A stretch of 64,000 bases of DNA from Tieghemiomyces parasiticus (GCA_027575765.1 JANBPT010000007.1:1-64000), one strand, 5' to 3'. Positions 43,702-55,823 are shown, numbered from the stretch's first letter. Notes: generated by a model from the sequence alone, not told the origin. Program-made: numbers and translations.

Positions 43702-46700
43702 TTACGATGTTGGACGGTCGAGGCAGATGGGCAACAACCGGGCCTTAATGGGGTCACGGCACTGGGCAATGATGGGTTCAAAATCGCGCCACAAGGCCGG
43801 CTGGTCCGCGTGGAAATGGCGGCGGGCGTGGAAAAAAAAGTCCAGGATGGTTTCCATGGCCACCGTGCTGTGGAGACCGAAGAGCGGGAGGGTCGGGTGA
43901 ATGTCAACGAGTAACCACAGCAGGTCGCCTAACAAAGATTGGAAGAGTCGCGGTTCCGAGTCCAACCGGTGGAGATGGGGCCCCAGGATAGCTAGGATGT
44001 AGAGTAACTGAGTGTCGCTGGTGAGAGGCCCTACGGCATCGGCCGGGCTGGTGAGCCCCACCGTCCCGGACATGGCGCCGTCCTGCCGATAGTCCAGTAA
44101 CTGGTAGTCATCTAGTGGATCAGTAGGTGCCGGGTCGGCATTGGTAGACCCACCAGTAGCAGCAGCCAATATTGGTGTCGCGATCGTACCTGGGGTAGTG
44201 ACGGTAACGGGGGCGAAACCTGCTCCTGATAAGCGCACAGGTGTCGTTACCACCGGGCGCTGTGGGGTGAGCGGGAAGGACGACATGGAACCCGTGGCGG
44301 GGGAAGGGGCCAGTGACTGTAAGATGCGGCTGGGCGTCGCTGGTATGGCCATGGACGGGGTGTGCGGGGTAGCTACCGCGGGGTTCGGATAGGCCAGTCC
44401 GTAGGGTGGTGGAACCATAGCTCCGGCGGTTGGTAAGGGCTGGCCGGTGGTGGATGTAGGGACCGCGATACCGTCTCCGGAAATGGCTGGGCCACCGTCA
44501 CCCGCGCCCAGAGAAGCGTCGGCGGAGGACGGGACGTACGTAAAACGCACTGTAGCCGCGGCAGCGGCCGTGGTCGAGGACCGGGCTCCGCGCAGGACTA
44601 TATGTAAAAAGTAAAACGTCTCCAGCTCGGCGTGCCGGGCGACGGCGTGGAACAGAGTCAGGGCGGCATGCGGGCCGTTACCCAAAAAGTGGGCGACCGA
44701 AGTCGGGTCGGGATTAAACACGGCAGTCGAGGTAACGGACCAGGGATCGGGTGCCCCGCCACCCAGAGTGGCGTCAGCAGCTGTGTCTTCATTGCCGTTG
44801 GACACCAAAAAAGTTGGCAATGGATAAGATGGTGACACGTCAGTCCGGGGTTCCGGTTCGTCGGTACCACGAGCTGCCCGGACGACAGAGGACACCAGGG
44901 GACGGGTGAAGGCGTGCGATGGTAGATGGGCAAATAGGGGCTCGACCAGATCACGAAGGTCTTCGGGGGTTATCCCAGCGGGCAGCGGAACGGCCGAGGG
45001 TCGCAAGAGCGCCGCGAGAAGGAGAGTAGGCACGGGATTGGCGTCAGGGACGGCCCGCTCCAAAGCCAGCGTGAACACCAGCAGTTCGACCGAGGCGGCC
45101 GCGGCAGCGCCCCGGACCGGATCAGAGTCCTCACGATAGACGACAGGTGGCAGCGTGGCGTGCAAAGTCGGGTCGGCAGCGAGCGGGTGTGCGACCTGGA
45201 TGGCTAGGGTGAGCAACTCGGTCACCCAGACCGGGGAGACCAGGGCATGGGGGTCTGCATTGTCGGCAGGATTGGCGAAGCGGGTGAGAGCAGAGGTGAA
45301 CGGGTAACGTTTGAGGTCGACGAGGGTGAGCAGGGCGCGCAAGACGGCCGAGTCCCGGAGTACGGGTGAGTCGTAGTAGTAGTGAAGGATGTGATGCAGA
45401 AGGCTGAGTGGGGCGGCATAGTGAGTGCGGACCAGGTCGGCAAAGGCCCCCAGTAGTTCCAGAAGGAGATCACGGTCCTCCCACTCCACCGCGCGGGCCA
45501 ACAGGTAGTCCAGGTTCTGAACGAGGCGCAGGACATGGGTTTCGTAGAGAACCGGGAGCGGGGCGGCGTGCGGAGGGTCTAGCGTAGTGAGCTCAGTTAG
45601 GGCGGCGTAGGTGGAGGCCCCGAAGGCCTCAAAGTCAAAGAACTCTGGGTACTTGTTGAGGTACCGCCCCACGCGGGTGTAGTGGTCGGGGTCGATCCAG
45701 GGGCGGGGCGCGAAGTTCTGGGTGCGCCAATGGGTGAGGCGGTCACTCAGCGGCGTCGAAGCGAAGAGGAGGTGACGGAGGATACGGCGGGCCTTGGCTC
45801 CCGCCAGAGCGCCCTGGTGGCCGCGCAAGAGGGCCACGGTCACGTGGTCTAACGTGAGAAGCTGATACTTCCACACCAGGTCTTCAAACAGACGACCCGG
45901 GAGCGGGGAAGGTGAGTCCTCGCTGCGCTTGCCGAGCACAAAGTCGACCAGGGCCGCGGTGTAGGCGGCCAGATGGGCCGGCGGGAATAGCCGCATGATA
46001 CGGCGAACCGATCCAACGATAGCCGCGGGCACCTCGCCCTGCACCTCCGAGATGGTCCAGAGCACGCATAGGAAGAGCGGCTGGTGGCGTGGGGCGGCGT
46101 AGAAGGCGGCCAGGGCGGTGGCACCCTCACCGCGACTGCCGTCCCCGCTGAACAGCAGAACGTTGTGTAGATCGTCCTGACTGATTAGTTGGTTGACCTG
46201 CTCCTCGGTGGGACTGGTGGATAGGCGGGTTGGGGTGCCTGGACGATCTGCGTCCGTGGGGTCAGCGGACCCACGGCCGTAAGCGGCCACGTAATAAGCC
46301 CGCACGACCGCCGGGAAGTAGGCCAAGACGTGGCGCGACCACACCAGCCGGGGCCCGGCCCCGATTCGGTCCAGCAGGGCGTACACCGCGGACCGCGGGA
46401 ACCGCGTGCCGTACTGGTGCCCCTTCAGCACCCGCGCTACGGCCAGTACCAACCGGCGGGCCAGCAGCTCGTTGGCTGGGAACCAGGCGGTGGTCAGATC
46501 GGTGTCCCGGGCGCCACCGGAGACACTGAACAGGTCCGGAGCCAGCCCCTCGTCGAGCAGACGACCGTCATAGGGCAGCTGCAAGAGCTGCACGGCAAGG
46601 CTCTCAGCGGCCAGCGCATATTGGCGGATCCCCGTACGCTCCACAGCCCAACGTACACAGTGGAGCAGCCGGTGCGGGGTAGTATGGTCGCGCAGCGCGG

Positions 46701-49137
46701 TGGCGAGCCGATGGGCCAGGAGCTGTGTTGTGTAGTAAGCGCCCAGGGTGCTACTGTCACGCGGGGTGGGACCCGATTCGGCGGAGGCCCCGACAGCCCG
46801 GTCTGCGTCGGTCAGGTTTTTTACCAACCTCAGGAGGACTGGGCGGGTGGCCAACGGGTTGACTAGCAGGAGGCGGTACAGGGTGTCGAGGGCAGGTGGG
46901 GAAAAGCACTGGTTGGCGGGGTACTGGGGGGCCCGCATGCGACCGAACCCGTAGTGCACTAAATTGGTGGCCACGCGGTCGACGACCGAGACAGGGAGCA
47001 GCTCCAGCAGCCGGTGGCTGAGGCGCCCAGAGACGGTGTACCGTAAGGAGGGAAATACGGCCGAAGCCCAGGGGGCCTGGTTGGCCGCCGGAAGCAGGAT
47101 TCGGTACAGGGCCACCAGGACGAATTGGTGGCGGGCCTGGGTGAACACGGCCACCTTGGTGGCTGCCTCATCGTCCAGGTCCGCCAGGATGTCAAGCTGG
47201 GCGGCCGTGATAGGAACGTCATTACCTCCCAGTTCCTGGATGCGGGCGTGCACCTCATTCTGGATCTGGTTAAGCACAGAGAAGTACGGCATGGCCGCGG
47301 TAAGCGACGGGTGGCGGTATTTGAGGTTGGACCGGTCCGAGAGTACGCTCTGCTGGCCATACACGATGCACTGCAGCGCCGTATCACGAAGGTAGAACCC
47401 ATCCCACGAGACGATCTGATGCTCATTGAACATACGCGACATCTTGGCCAGGTAGTCCTCGGTATGAGAAAAATCCTGGCTGAGCCGCTTACCTAGGGCG
47501 TCGTCATAATTGGTCAACTGTAGAAGGATCCACAAATAGCCATTGTCCCGCCGGCCCCCTTCACGCGCGGTAGTGACGCCCTCGTCGTCATCGTTACTAT
47601 TAAGGTTGTTGTTGCCCATAGCATCCTCGGGGTCATCGCCAGTTCTGGGTTCACGGACGGGCGCGCGATCGGACGGGAACAGGTAGCCGTAGGCGTCGTC
47701 AAACAGGCCGTCGAAATCCACGAGTCTATAGTGGGCCAGGGCGTACACCTGGTCTGCCAATTCGGCCATGAGCGGCCACAGCGCCAGGTTGCGCGGCAGT
47801 TTGGCCGGGAACTGGCCGTTCCCCTGGAAGAGGATCTCCTGGTAGTTGGGGAGCGGGTCGTCAAAGTTGCTATGGCGGTCGAGGTAATCTAGGACGTCGC
47901 GGATCCGGCGGAAGAGCAAACGACGGATGAGCAGCCGGCCGGGTACCCCAGCGGGACATTCGTCAAGCCACTGAGCAATGCGGCTTGGGTGGGCACGCCT
48001 GGCGAGTAGGTGTGCCATGGTGGCGGCGGATGCCGCGAGATCCCCGGCGTCACCGGCCCCACGTTCCAACTCCGGGGCGACAAAGGTATACCCGGGATGG
48101 TCGGCGTAGCGGAAGCCGTCAGGATCCCCGGTCCGTGGGGGCAGAAGACAGGGGGCCAGTCGGGTACGACGGGCCGCGCCCAATTGTGTAAACGTCAAGA
48201 GCCCCCAGTGTGGGTCGCGTGTGGGATCCGATATAGAGAGTGCGGTGATGGCCAGCTCGTATAACGATACCTGCGGGCAGGCAAAGGGCCGGACAGTGGC
48301 GCGGCCATAGGCTAGGGTCTCCACAGTACTTTGCACGGACTGCAGGAGGCGCCGGTCGAGCGGGCCGAGGTGGCGTCGCGGCAACTCGGCGTCAAGTTGG
48401 CGGAAGAGCCGGCGGAGGAGAGCCGGGCAATCGACTAGGGCGGTAAACACGTACTTTTCGGCAGGATCCAACAGGGCTCCGGCAACGTATTCTAGGGTAG
48501 TGGTCACGAAGTGCAGGACTGCCAGCCATAGCGCTGGGCGATCCAGGGTGACTAGACGGAATAGCCCCGAGACAAATGTCGCAACGGCTTCGTACTTGAC
48601 TCGCAGGGCGTGGTCGCTGGCGACAGGAGAGGATGTCAGAGCCGGCGGGTGCGTTGGATGTCCCCGACCGGGGGTCGATGCGGTACCGGCGGTGGCAGAG
48701 GCCAAACCGATCGTGGCAGGTACAGGACTAGTAAACAGCGTAGGCGGGTGTGATAGGTGATGTATAGGGTGTGGCGAAGCAGCGTGGAACGACCCCGCCC
48801 GGGCCAAGTGCGGGGTACCCACGGATCCGGGTACCGGGGAACCTAAACTGCCCGGTGAAAGGAATGTAACTGTGGACTGTGGAGTGGTAGTACCGCGCCC
48901 GCTACCACCGGTGCCGTGATCCGTGGGGGCCGTCGTCACCTGCGAACGAATGATGTGCAGGCAAGTGAAGAGGAGTCGGTCAAGGACGGGAAGACTATCG
49001 TAGTGCTGGGCCAAGGCATCGTGGACGGCCGCCAGCACCTCCCGGCGGTCATCGACAGTATGCCAGGCTACGGTGAAGGCGTCAATGAAGGATCGGTCGC
49101 CATCGCTCAGGTGCGCCTCCGCAACAGCGTAGTCCAA
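43702..49137 (-). CDS. MED23: Mediator tail subunit MED23
   Basis: At least 1811 residues are open in one exon. MED23 is a tail-module subunit linking activators to RNA polymerase II. Family blocks run in order: YLWILLQLTN, PLFLCVLWTIS (about residue 1018), LFEDLVWKYQLLTLDHVTVA (about 1084), KYPEFFDFEAFG, LLHHILHYYYDSPVLRD (about 1247) and, at the C-terminus, ILDFFFHARRHF to CRDPIKARLLPI. These match the corresponding parts of animal MED23. A Ser/Thr/Pro-rich insert of roughly 250 residues before the last block and another near residues 70-170 are extra. No in-frame ATG occurs between the upstream stop near 49262 and residue ~385, and the 5'-most methionine-like codon is TTG. So the true start must lie in an upstream exon. 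An ATG at 49337 followed by a GTAGAT donor seven codons on is one candidate. Confidence 0.9.
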   Translation of the reverse strand: MDYAVAEAHLSDGDRSFIDAFTVAWHTVDDRREVLAAVHDALAQHYDSLPVLDRLLFTCLHIIRSQVTTAPTDHGTGGSGRGTTTPQSTVTFLSPGSLGSPVPGSVGTPHLARAGSFHAASPHPIHHLSHPPTLFTSPVPATIGLASATAGTASTPGRGHPTHPPALTSSPVASDHALRVKYEAVATFVSGLFRLVTLDRPALWLAVLHFVTTTLEYVAGALLDPAEKYVFTALVDCPALLRRLFRQLDAELPRRHLGPLDRRLLQSVQSTVETLAYGRATVRPFACPQVSLYELAITALSISDPTRDPHWGLLTFTQLGAARRTRLAPCLLPPRTGDPDGFRYADHPGYTFVAPELERGAGDAGDLAASAATMAHLLARRAHPSRIAQWLDECPAGVPGRLLIRRLLFRRIRDVLDYLDRHSNFDDPLPNYQEILFQGNGQFPAKLPRNLALWPLMAELADQVYALAHYRLVDFDGLFDDAYGYLFPSDRAPVREPRTGDDPEDAMGNNNLNSNDDDEGVTTAREGGRRDNGYLWILLQLTNYDDALGKRLSQDFSHTEDYLAKMSRMFNEHQIVSWDGFYLRDTALQCIVYGQQSVLSDRSNLKYRHPSLTAAMPYFSVLNQIQNEVHARIQELGGNDVPITAAQLDILADLDDEAATKVAVFTQARHQFVLVALYRILLPAANQAPWASAVFPSLRYTVSGRLSHRLLELLPVSVVDRVATNLVHYGFGRMRAPQYPANQCFSPPALDTLYRLLLVNPLATRPVLLRLVKNLTDADRAVGASAESGPTPRDSSTLGAYYTTQLLAHRLATALRDHTTPHRLLHCVRWAVERTGIRQYALAAESLAVQLLQLPYDGRLLDEGLAPDLFSVSGGARDTDLTTAWFPANELLARRLVLAVARVLKGHQYGTRFPRSAVYALLDRIGAGPRLVWSRHVLAYFPAVVRAYYVAAYGRGSADPTDADRPGTPTRLSTSPTEEQVNQLISQDDLHNVLLFSGDGSRGEGATALAAFYAAPRHQPLFLCVLWTISEVQGEVPAAIVGSVRRIMRLFPPAHLAAYTAALVDFVLGKRSEDSPSPLPGRLFEDLVWKYQLLTLDHVTVALLRGHQGALAGAKARRILRHLLFASTPLSDRLTHWRTQNFAPRPWIDPDHYTRVGRYLNKYPEFFDFEAFGASTYAALTELTTLDPPHAAPLPVLYETHVLRLVQNLDYLLARAVEWEDRDLLLELLGAFADLVRTHYAAPLSLLHHILHYYYDSPVLRDSAVLRALLTLVDLKRYPFTSALTRFANPADNADPHALVSPVWVTELLTLAIQVAHPLAADPTLHATLPPVVYREDSDPVRGAAAAASVELLVFTLALERAVPDANPVPTLLLAALLRPSAVPLPAGITPEDLRDLVEPLFAHLPSHAFTRPLVSSVVRAARGTDEPEPRTDVSPSYPLPTFLVSNGNEDTAADATLGGGAPDPWSVTSTAVFNPDPTSVAHFLGNGPHAALTLFHAVARHAELETFYFLHIVLRGARSSTTAAAAATVRFTYVPSSADASLGAGDGGPAISGDGIAVPTSTTGQPLPTAGAMVPPPYGLAYPNPAVATPHTPSMAIPATPSRILQSLAPSPATGSMSSFPLTPQRPVVTTPVRLSGAGFAPVTVTTPGTIATPILAAATGGSTNADPAPTDPLDDYQLLDYRQDGAMSGTVGLTSPADAVGPLTSDTQLLYILAILGPHLHRLDSEPRLFQSLLGDLLWLLVDIHPTLPLFGLHSTVAMETILDFFFHARRHFHADQPALWRDFEPIIAQCRDPIKARLLPICLDRPTS

Positions 49138-50698
49138 CGAGGGCGTGCGGGCTAGCTCGCGCGGGCATAATCGGGCCCGTTTGCGCGCGGGAGCCGGGAA
49201 GAGACTAGTGTAATGTGGCCGGGTAGTGAAAGGGGACGGCGGTCACAGTAGAGGAGAGTAGGTTATGGTTAGAACCTTGCCTCTCAGCAGGGTAGGCCCA
49301 CACTATGACCTAATCTACCTTGGTATCTTTTGGGCATCGTTAGAGAAGCGCAGGTACCTACCTCCCAAATAATTGGTCGTTTGACGCGCTAGCAACCTTG
49401 CGGAGAAAGGCAGAGGCGGCGATAGAGTTAGAGGGTCAGTGGGGGTTAGATGGTTAGGAAGCGATTATTGTGTTTCTTTATAGTGCAGTGATATCTGCAG
49501 CCAATCCTCTATGCCGGACAACGTTAACGCGTCTGCGAGCACAATACAGTGTCTGACAACCTACCTCGGACTCCGCCCGCGCGCAGAACGACGCCAATGC
49601 TTTAGTGAAGACCTCCATGCGCAGAGTCTAAAGATGCGTTGGGGGTATTCGATAGGCCTCACGCTAGAAGATGGCCAAGGACGAATATACGCCGCCGGAA
49701 TGTGAATGAGGATAAGACGCCGAGCGAGACCACAAGATGTGAAGTTTGTAGTGCACGTCCGTTACGTGCCCAACGGAATAGGGATGAGCAGATAGCTACC
49801 AAGCCACAGTAGATGCTGCAGGCGTCGATCCGTGACGCGTCGCGGGTATATACGGTAACAACCAATGTCTTTAGGAAGAAATGTCAAGCTGGATGGTAGC
49901 CTACGGAAATGCAAGTGGATGGTCGAACTGGACCCTATACGAACTGGCAAGGCTGAATCTGGAATGTGAACGATAGGGCAGGCACGTCAACAGTCCGATG
50001 GAGGGAAGGGGTCCATGGGGCTAGGCCCTTCCTGAGCGCCCATAGCCTTCCGAGTTTGCTTTGCCGTCAGCTCCCTAATGGTACTGTGACAACAGCGCAA
50101 CTTGTCTGATTAAGATATTCGGTTCATTAGTTCGTAACCTTTAACGTACAGACTCAGGTCTGGTCGCTTTATCATCGAGCGCCGGGTCCAGCTCTGAGTA
50201 GTTTTGTGATACGGGTGGTTTAGTAGAGGGGAGGGGGACCGACATCATATAATGTTCCCCTGGTAAAAGTACATCGGTAGTCATATCATATCGGTCTCCA
50301 TTCCGATGCGAATGTTTGCTCCGCCAAATCAACGCTTCCGCCCCAAATGATTCTTTACAGCCCGCTTTCTCTAGGATCCTGACTCTGCTGGATGACAGTT
50401 CATTAGTCAATGCTAAGCTTAAAATCAGTTTACCAAACAAAACTACTCGTCCAGACTGTTATTTGGCCGCTTCTTCAATGTCCATTATTTTTCCATCACC
50501 GGGATACCGGCATCTGTAATCAAAGTGGCAATTCAATATATTGAGAGAGTGCGGCAGATGCGTAAGAATGCGACGAGCGGTGGCGGGCACGAAGGCGACG
50601 CAGGGACGACCAGGGTATGTGTGTATATGGATAGTCGAACCCCAGGGTGCACGTATACATCCCACCGCTCCCCAGTACACACACATACAGTATCCATT
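49138..50698. other. Intergenic region; probable MED23 first exon at its start
   Basis: The first 300 bp probably contain the missing MED23 first exon and promoter. From there to 50.69 kb no gene is supported. The final 60 bp are the 3' flank of uS9. Confidence 0.4.
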
Positions 50699-51121
50699 TT
50701 AACGGTACGACTTCTGGACACGGGCACGGGCACCCGGACCACCGAACTTCTTGGCCTCCATGCGACGCGGGTCAGCGACGAGGAGGGTACGGTCGTAGGC
50801 GGAGACGGTGTCCTTGATCTCCTTCTTGGTCACCTCGTCCACGAACTTCTGGTAGTAGGCAACGACGGCCTTGGCGATAGCCTGACGGATGGCGTAGATC
50901 TTGGAGACCTGACCGCCGCCCCGGACCACGACGCGGATGTCCAGGTTGGAGAACTTGTCCTCACCAATGACCAGGACGGCCTCGTACACCTTGAAGCGCA
51001 GAATCTCGGGCTCAATCAGGTTCAGCGGGGAACCGTTGACCTTGATGAGGCCCTTACCGGCCTTGCAGTGGGCCACGGCGGTGGCGGTCTTCTTGCGACC
51101 GAAGGTCTGTACAGCCTGCAT
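50699..51121 (-). CDS. RPS16: 40S ribosomal protein uS9 (Rps16)
   Basis: The protein has 140 residues. uS9 is a small-subunit protein whose C-terminal tail contacts P-site tRNA. The sequence matches eukaryotic uS9 throughout: [69 protein letters not shown] and the invariant C-terminus [16 protein letters not shown]. The ATG at 51121 is preferred. The 16 in-frame codons upstream contain a splice-acceptor-like CCACAG, which suggests a 5' UTR intron, common in fungal ribosomal protein genes. Codon use is strongly biased to C/G endings, as expected for high expression. Confidence 0.98.
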   Translation of the reverse strand: MQAVQTFGRKKTATAVAHCKAGKGLIKVNGSPLNLIEPEILRFKVYEAVLVIGEDKFSNLDIRVVVRGGGQVSKIYAIRQAIAKAVVAYYQKFVDEVTKKEIKDTVSAYDRTLLVADPRRMEAKKFGGPGARARVQKSYR

Positions 51122-52418
51122 GATGTGAGGTGCTAGTTTGGTACCTGTGGCGGGGAGTGGAGACAACAAAGCAAGGAGAGAGAAGGGGGGGGTTAGTTTC
51201 TATTAGGCCCAGGGGTTGAATTCTACTTGCATGATCCCAGGGTGACGCCGAACTCTACGACGGTGATGCGTCGGTCTCACGGCGGTCTAGATTGTGACGA
51301 TTTCTCGCGCTTCTAGGCAACGTCAAAGGACCGTAGCAGTAAAGGAAGCCCAACGACCTGGAATCACGCCGCCAATGTCATAGCCGCCCAGACACATCCA
51401 CCACATCCGAAAATCCCACTTTTCATCGGCCGGTGAATCATCTTGTGGGCTAGATCAGCTCTGGTCCACCCCCTAGATCAGCATAACCGAGTATATGCTT
51501 GGCAGTACTGCTCCGAAACCGGAACGGATGGACGACGAGGGGTTGTCGTGTTTCCGGAATCATCGCATTAACTGTCACAGCGCACCGTCGTATGGGGATC
51601 TCGGTCTACGCTGACGGATGGACGGATGGATGGATGCGCTCGGCGGGCAGGGTGGCGGCGTGGTGCCCAAGGAGAGAGGGGCTGGCAGCACGCCTTACCT
51701 AGGTAGGTAGAAGTCTGACGCGACTAGATAAAAGGTGATGTACAAACTTTGCGGTTTGAGGCAAGCGCGGAAAGAGGGAGGCACGGAGGGGTGGACGTTG
51801 TGAACCCTTAGTAGACTCATCCGATAACCTCAGCTGTACATTTGGAAACCTTCAAATTCTGGCCGGCCGGAGAGGTTCAGGTCTCGTACACGGCCCGTCG
51901 ACGTCCGCCCCTCTCGTCCCAAAAAAGGCGGGACGCCCGGCCAATTTTCTACCCCGCCAGTGGACATAGGCCATGGTGGGAGAATATTTTCACGAGGCGG
52001 GGGCTAACTTTTCCCCGGATCCTCACGCTGTTACGCTTCGTCTAGCCTCTAACTGTGAATCCCAAGATCCAGTGCTGTACAGTTGGTCAGTGCCCTCAAG
52101 GGGTGGCAAGGTAGTTGTGGATATACCATGATTTAATTAAGCAGACGAGTGGGCAACAGGAAAAAGGTACACAATAAAACGGCGGCGAGGAGCGGGGGAA
52201 GGCAACGTGTGAGTAGCGGAATGGACCAAACGGGGCAGCTGGGGCAGGAGAAATGACAATATGCAGGATTATAGCAAAAATGTGATACTAATAAAAAATA
52301 GAAAAAAAGGCACGAGCCGAACTGACGAGCGGATGGGTGGGCAGTGAAGCAGGTGATGGAAGTAACACATCGGTAGGTGTAGGCTTCCCTAGCGGTTAGT
52401 AGTGTAAAGGCGAATAAA
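51122..52418. other. uS9 promoter and transportin 3' flank
   Basis: The part next to uS9 holds its leader, a probable 5' UTR intron and the promoter. A short GGAT/GGAC tandem lies near 51616-51636. No gene is supported. Confidence 0.45.
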
Positions 52419-55400
52419 TCACGAGTCCGCTGCCGGGGCGTTGCCCAGGCGATTACGTCGGCGGTACACGGCCGAGAAGTCACGAAGGCGACGCGGGAGG
52501 GTATCCCACGCACGGTGCTGGACGACGTGGGCAAGCCCCTCCGCGAACTTCTGCTTGGCGGCGGGCGGGTACGCCGAGTCGGGGAACGCGGCGATGCGGT
52601 CCGCGAGCCAACCGGCGGCCTCGTTAGGTAGAACCTCGACCAAATCCCCCACGAGGAGAGAGGCGTCCGGAATGAACAACACGTCCAATCCCTCGGCGAT
52701 GCCGCTCACCATGATACCGGTGAGGGTGGCGCCGTGGGCCCGGAGGGCTGCCACGAGCTGGGTCACAGCAGTCGGGGTTAGGTTCCGATGGGCCAGCTCC
52801 TCGCTGCGGTGGACGACCGGGGTTTGATGGTTGGCCCGCGCCGTGTCCAGGAGGGTCAAAAACACGCGGAATAGGGCAGTGAGAGCATAGGGCTCACCCA
52901 CAGCAAACAGCGGGAGCAGTGCACCGACCAGCTGGCCGAACCAGGGTGCCTCGTACACCCGGGTGGGGAACTCCTTGAGGCTGGCTGCCACCAAGCAGGC
53001 GAACTCCTCCACAACGTCGGGGATCTCGACGCATCCGCGCGCCTCCACCACCGCGAAGAAGGTCGGCACGAGGTCGCCCAACAGCCGGAGAAGGGTTGGA
53101 ATTAGGTCGCCTGGACGGGCGTACCGGACTGTCAGCTTCTTTGCCACCCACAGGTAGCAACTGAGTTGCGAGCGCTGGAAGCACTCCACCAGGAGTCGGG
53201 CGAGGGCGGGCACCTGGGACACGAACGAACCCCCGTAGGGCCCCGTGCAACAGGTGAAAAACCGTGCGGCTACCTCGCCGAGTGGAGCGTAGGCCACATG
53301 GGCCGCGACGGCCTTCTCCACTACGGGCCACACCTGGGCGACGAGGCTCTGCACTTCGTCCACGCAGCCCTCCTCACCCGTCACTGTTAGGAATGTCGTG
53401 ACGCGCTCCAGGGCGTCGGTCAGATCGGTGAGTTCGGTCGGCGACAGACCGGCGCCCCGTTCGGCTAGGGCGGCCAGGCGGACCAGTGATGGTTCGCAGA
53501 AGGGCTGCAGTCCCGGAAGGACCTGGCCAGCGGGTAGGGCTGCCAGCACGTGGGCCACGGCCTCGGTAATTTCGCGGACGTCTTTCGCGTGGAGGCTGGG
53601 CAGACCTGTAGCATAGAGCCCGTGGAGCTGCGGGAGGTATGGGGCGAGCCACGGGGCGCAGTCCTGGCAAAGGAAGCGCAGGGCCATGGCTGAAGCGGCG
53701 GCCACCTCGGGGACCGCGAAGCCGTCGCAGATGAAGCCGAGCTGGAACGCGATTACGTCCGGGTGGCGGCGGGTCCAAAGCGTGTAGCGGCCAATGACGA
53801 GAGTGGCGGCGTACCGGATCTTGGGGTGGGTCGGGAGGCGGGGCAGAAGGCCCATGATAGCACCCAGCACACCGTTGGACTCGGGATCGACCGTCCGGCC
53901 CATGGCCCGAAGCGAGAAGAGGGCGGCCTCGATGATCTGCCAGTCGTTGGGGCCGGGAGTGGCGGCGGTAGTGTTACTAGTCGCGGCAGGAACGTGCTCG
54001 GCCAGGACAGCGTAGGGCCGGGCCAGGGCGCGCTCAGTGCCCAACACCACCACGCAGTCCTTAAGAACGTCGCCAATGTCGTGCCGGAAGGCACGGAACT
54101 GGTCTTGCTGCTCAGCGGTCCAATCGGAGGGTTCCGGCGGGTAACGGAGGTGCTCGAGGATCACCCCCACCAGGCGTTCAAACACGGGCTCCAGTCCAGC
54201 ACGACGGTCGACCGGCACGCTCTCCTGCATGCGGTCAGTGAGCTGCGCCCAGAAGGTAAAAGTCATGGGTACAATGTCCAGATCGGGGAAGGTCATGCAC
54301 TCCAGGAGGGCCTCAAGGAGCTCACCATAGTTTTCCAGCTGGCGGACCAAAATGCCAATGTAGGACTCACAGGCCTCGGTGAACAGACGACAGAAACCAC
54401 GGACCAGCTCGGGGTCCTCTTGGTCCCACGTCTCTCGCATGTACCGGTGGGCGGCCCGCAGCTGGGGGAAGATGTCACTAGCGAGCAGGGCGGATACGTC
54501 GTCGGCCTCTTTGGAGTCGTACACCAAGGTACAGGTCACATCGACCGCCGCCTCAAAGAGATCCGGATCACGGAGACTGTCAAAGGCCACCGACATGAGC
54601 GGGCTGCCTTGCAGCATGCCGGTTGAAATCTCTCCGGCATTGAGCCAGCTGCGGAGGCACTGTAGGATGGCTTCACGGGCCCCAGCACCCAACTCGGGGC
54701 TCTGCATGAACCGAGTCAGGGTATCCACGACGGTGGCGGCGTTGCGTGATAGTAGAGCCTCGCACCGGTCATCATAGGCCTGCGGGTCCATGGTGGAGCG
54801 GCGCTCCCGGTTGGCCTCCTCTGGAAGGACAGCCAAAAACTCCATCAGACAACCCACCGATTCCGGGTTGGTCCCGTACAGCTGCATCATCTGCGGGATC
54901 ACGTCGGTCCACTCGGCGACTTGAACGGCTAGACCGGCCAGGGAGAGACACAGCTGGGTTGCAATGACCTTGGGCCCGGTGCGGAAATTATAAAGCAGAT
55001 TTAGCAGCGAGTCACGCAGAGATAATTGGGCGGTGGTGTCGAGCTCGCCCAGATCGTATGTGATCTGATGGGGTATAGTTAAGGAGGGGGGTTCAGGAAG
55101 GTAAAAGAGATAAGGGCGGGTGGTAAGCGCGGTTTCGATGCGACGGGTTTCAATACGAGTGGCAAGGGTGGCCCATCGGCTACACCGCTTAGTGGGCGCT
55201 CGGCTGCGCAGGGTGGGTAAGCAGAGTAGCTTACCTTGTGACGTAGGGTCTGGGCGGCAAAGATCTTAGCCTCCAGCGCCGTATCGCCACTGTTGAGGAT
55301 CCTGTCCGCGGTGGTCCAGGATTGGGGCTGAGCGTAGTATAGAAGCGGGCGGTTCGATCATCAAGGAATGTAAGTGTTTAGGTCGGGGTGTCTTGCTCCA

Positions 55401-55718
55401 TGGACATGTCTTGTTTTATACCCAAAAGCAGTGAACCTGAGGTGTATACCGGGCCGTGTTATCAACGTATGCAAGCGTAGGGATTACGACGAGGTCCGGC
55501 CGAGAACACTGCCGGTCGGACCCAGACCGGATACGAACCTGGCAATACCTCAAGTCGGGTCTCCGCCGTAGTTAAAAGAATAGGAGTGTTGGGCTACCTA
55601 CCGTTTTCTGGAATTCCAACAACCATAGATTGGCTCTCTGTTTCGCTTGGGGATCGGTGCCCGTGTACAACGCCTGGAGCGCGGCTACAACCTCCGCAAC
55701 CGCTTGATCGCTAGCCAT
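52419..55718 (-). CDS. MTR10: Importin-beta family receptor Mtr10/transportin-SR (TNPO3)
   Basis: The gene encodes 951 residues in three exons: 55718-55602, 55327-55235 and 55064-52419. Introns of 274 and 170 nt are GT-AG and phase 0. The karyopherin imports SR-type RNA-binding proteins into the nucleus. Exon 1 gives MASDQAVAEVVAALQALYTG and the first HEAT helix. Exon 2 carries WTTADRILN and EAKIFAAQTLRHK, the importin-N signature. Exon 3 begins ITYDLGELDTTAQLSLRDSL and continues with TQLCLSLAGLAVQ, FLAVLPEEAN, FRAFRHDIGDVLKDCV and the conserved end AWDTLPRRLRDFSAVYRRR. The length matches the 920-970 residues usual for the family. All conserved N-terminal blocks are recovered only when the two upstream exons are included. 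The gene is divergent from a small candidate gene at 55824. Confidence 0.96.
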
Positions 55719-55823
55719 GATGCTGAGGTAACGGACGGGGTGGATAAGTACAAAGTGAGGGACGGGGCGTGGTGGAGAGATGCGTTGACTACCGGCGGAG
55801 ATGGCGCTGCTGAGGTACGTGAT

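Noticed and set aside
50525..51136. 203-codon plus-strand frame
   Set aside because: It lies antisense to uS9, whose identity is certain.
53763..54626. 287-codon plus-strand frame
   Set aside because: Antisense shadow of the transportin exon, with no recognisable family.
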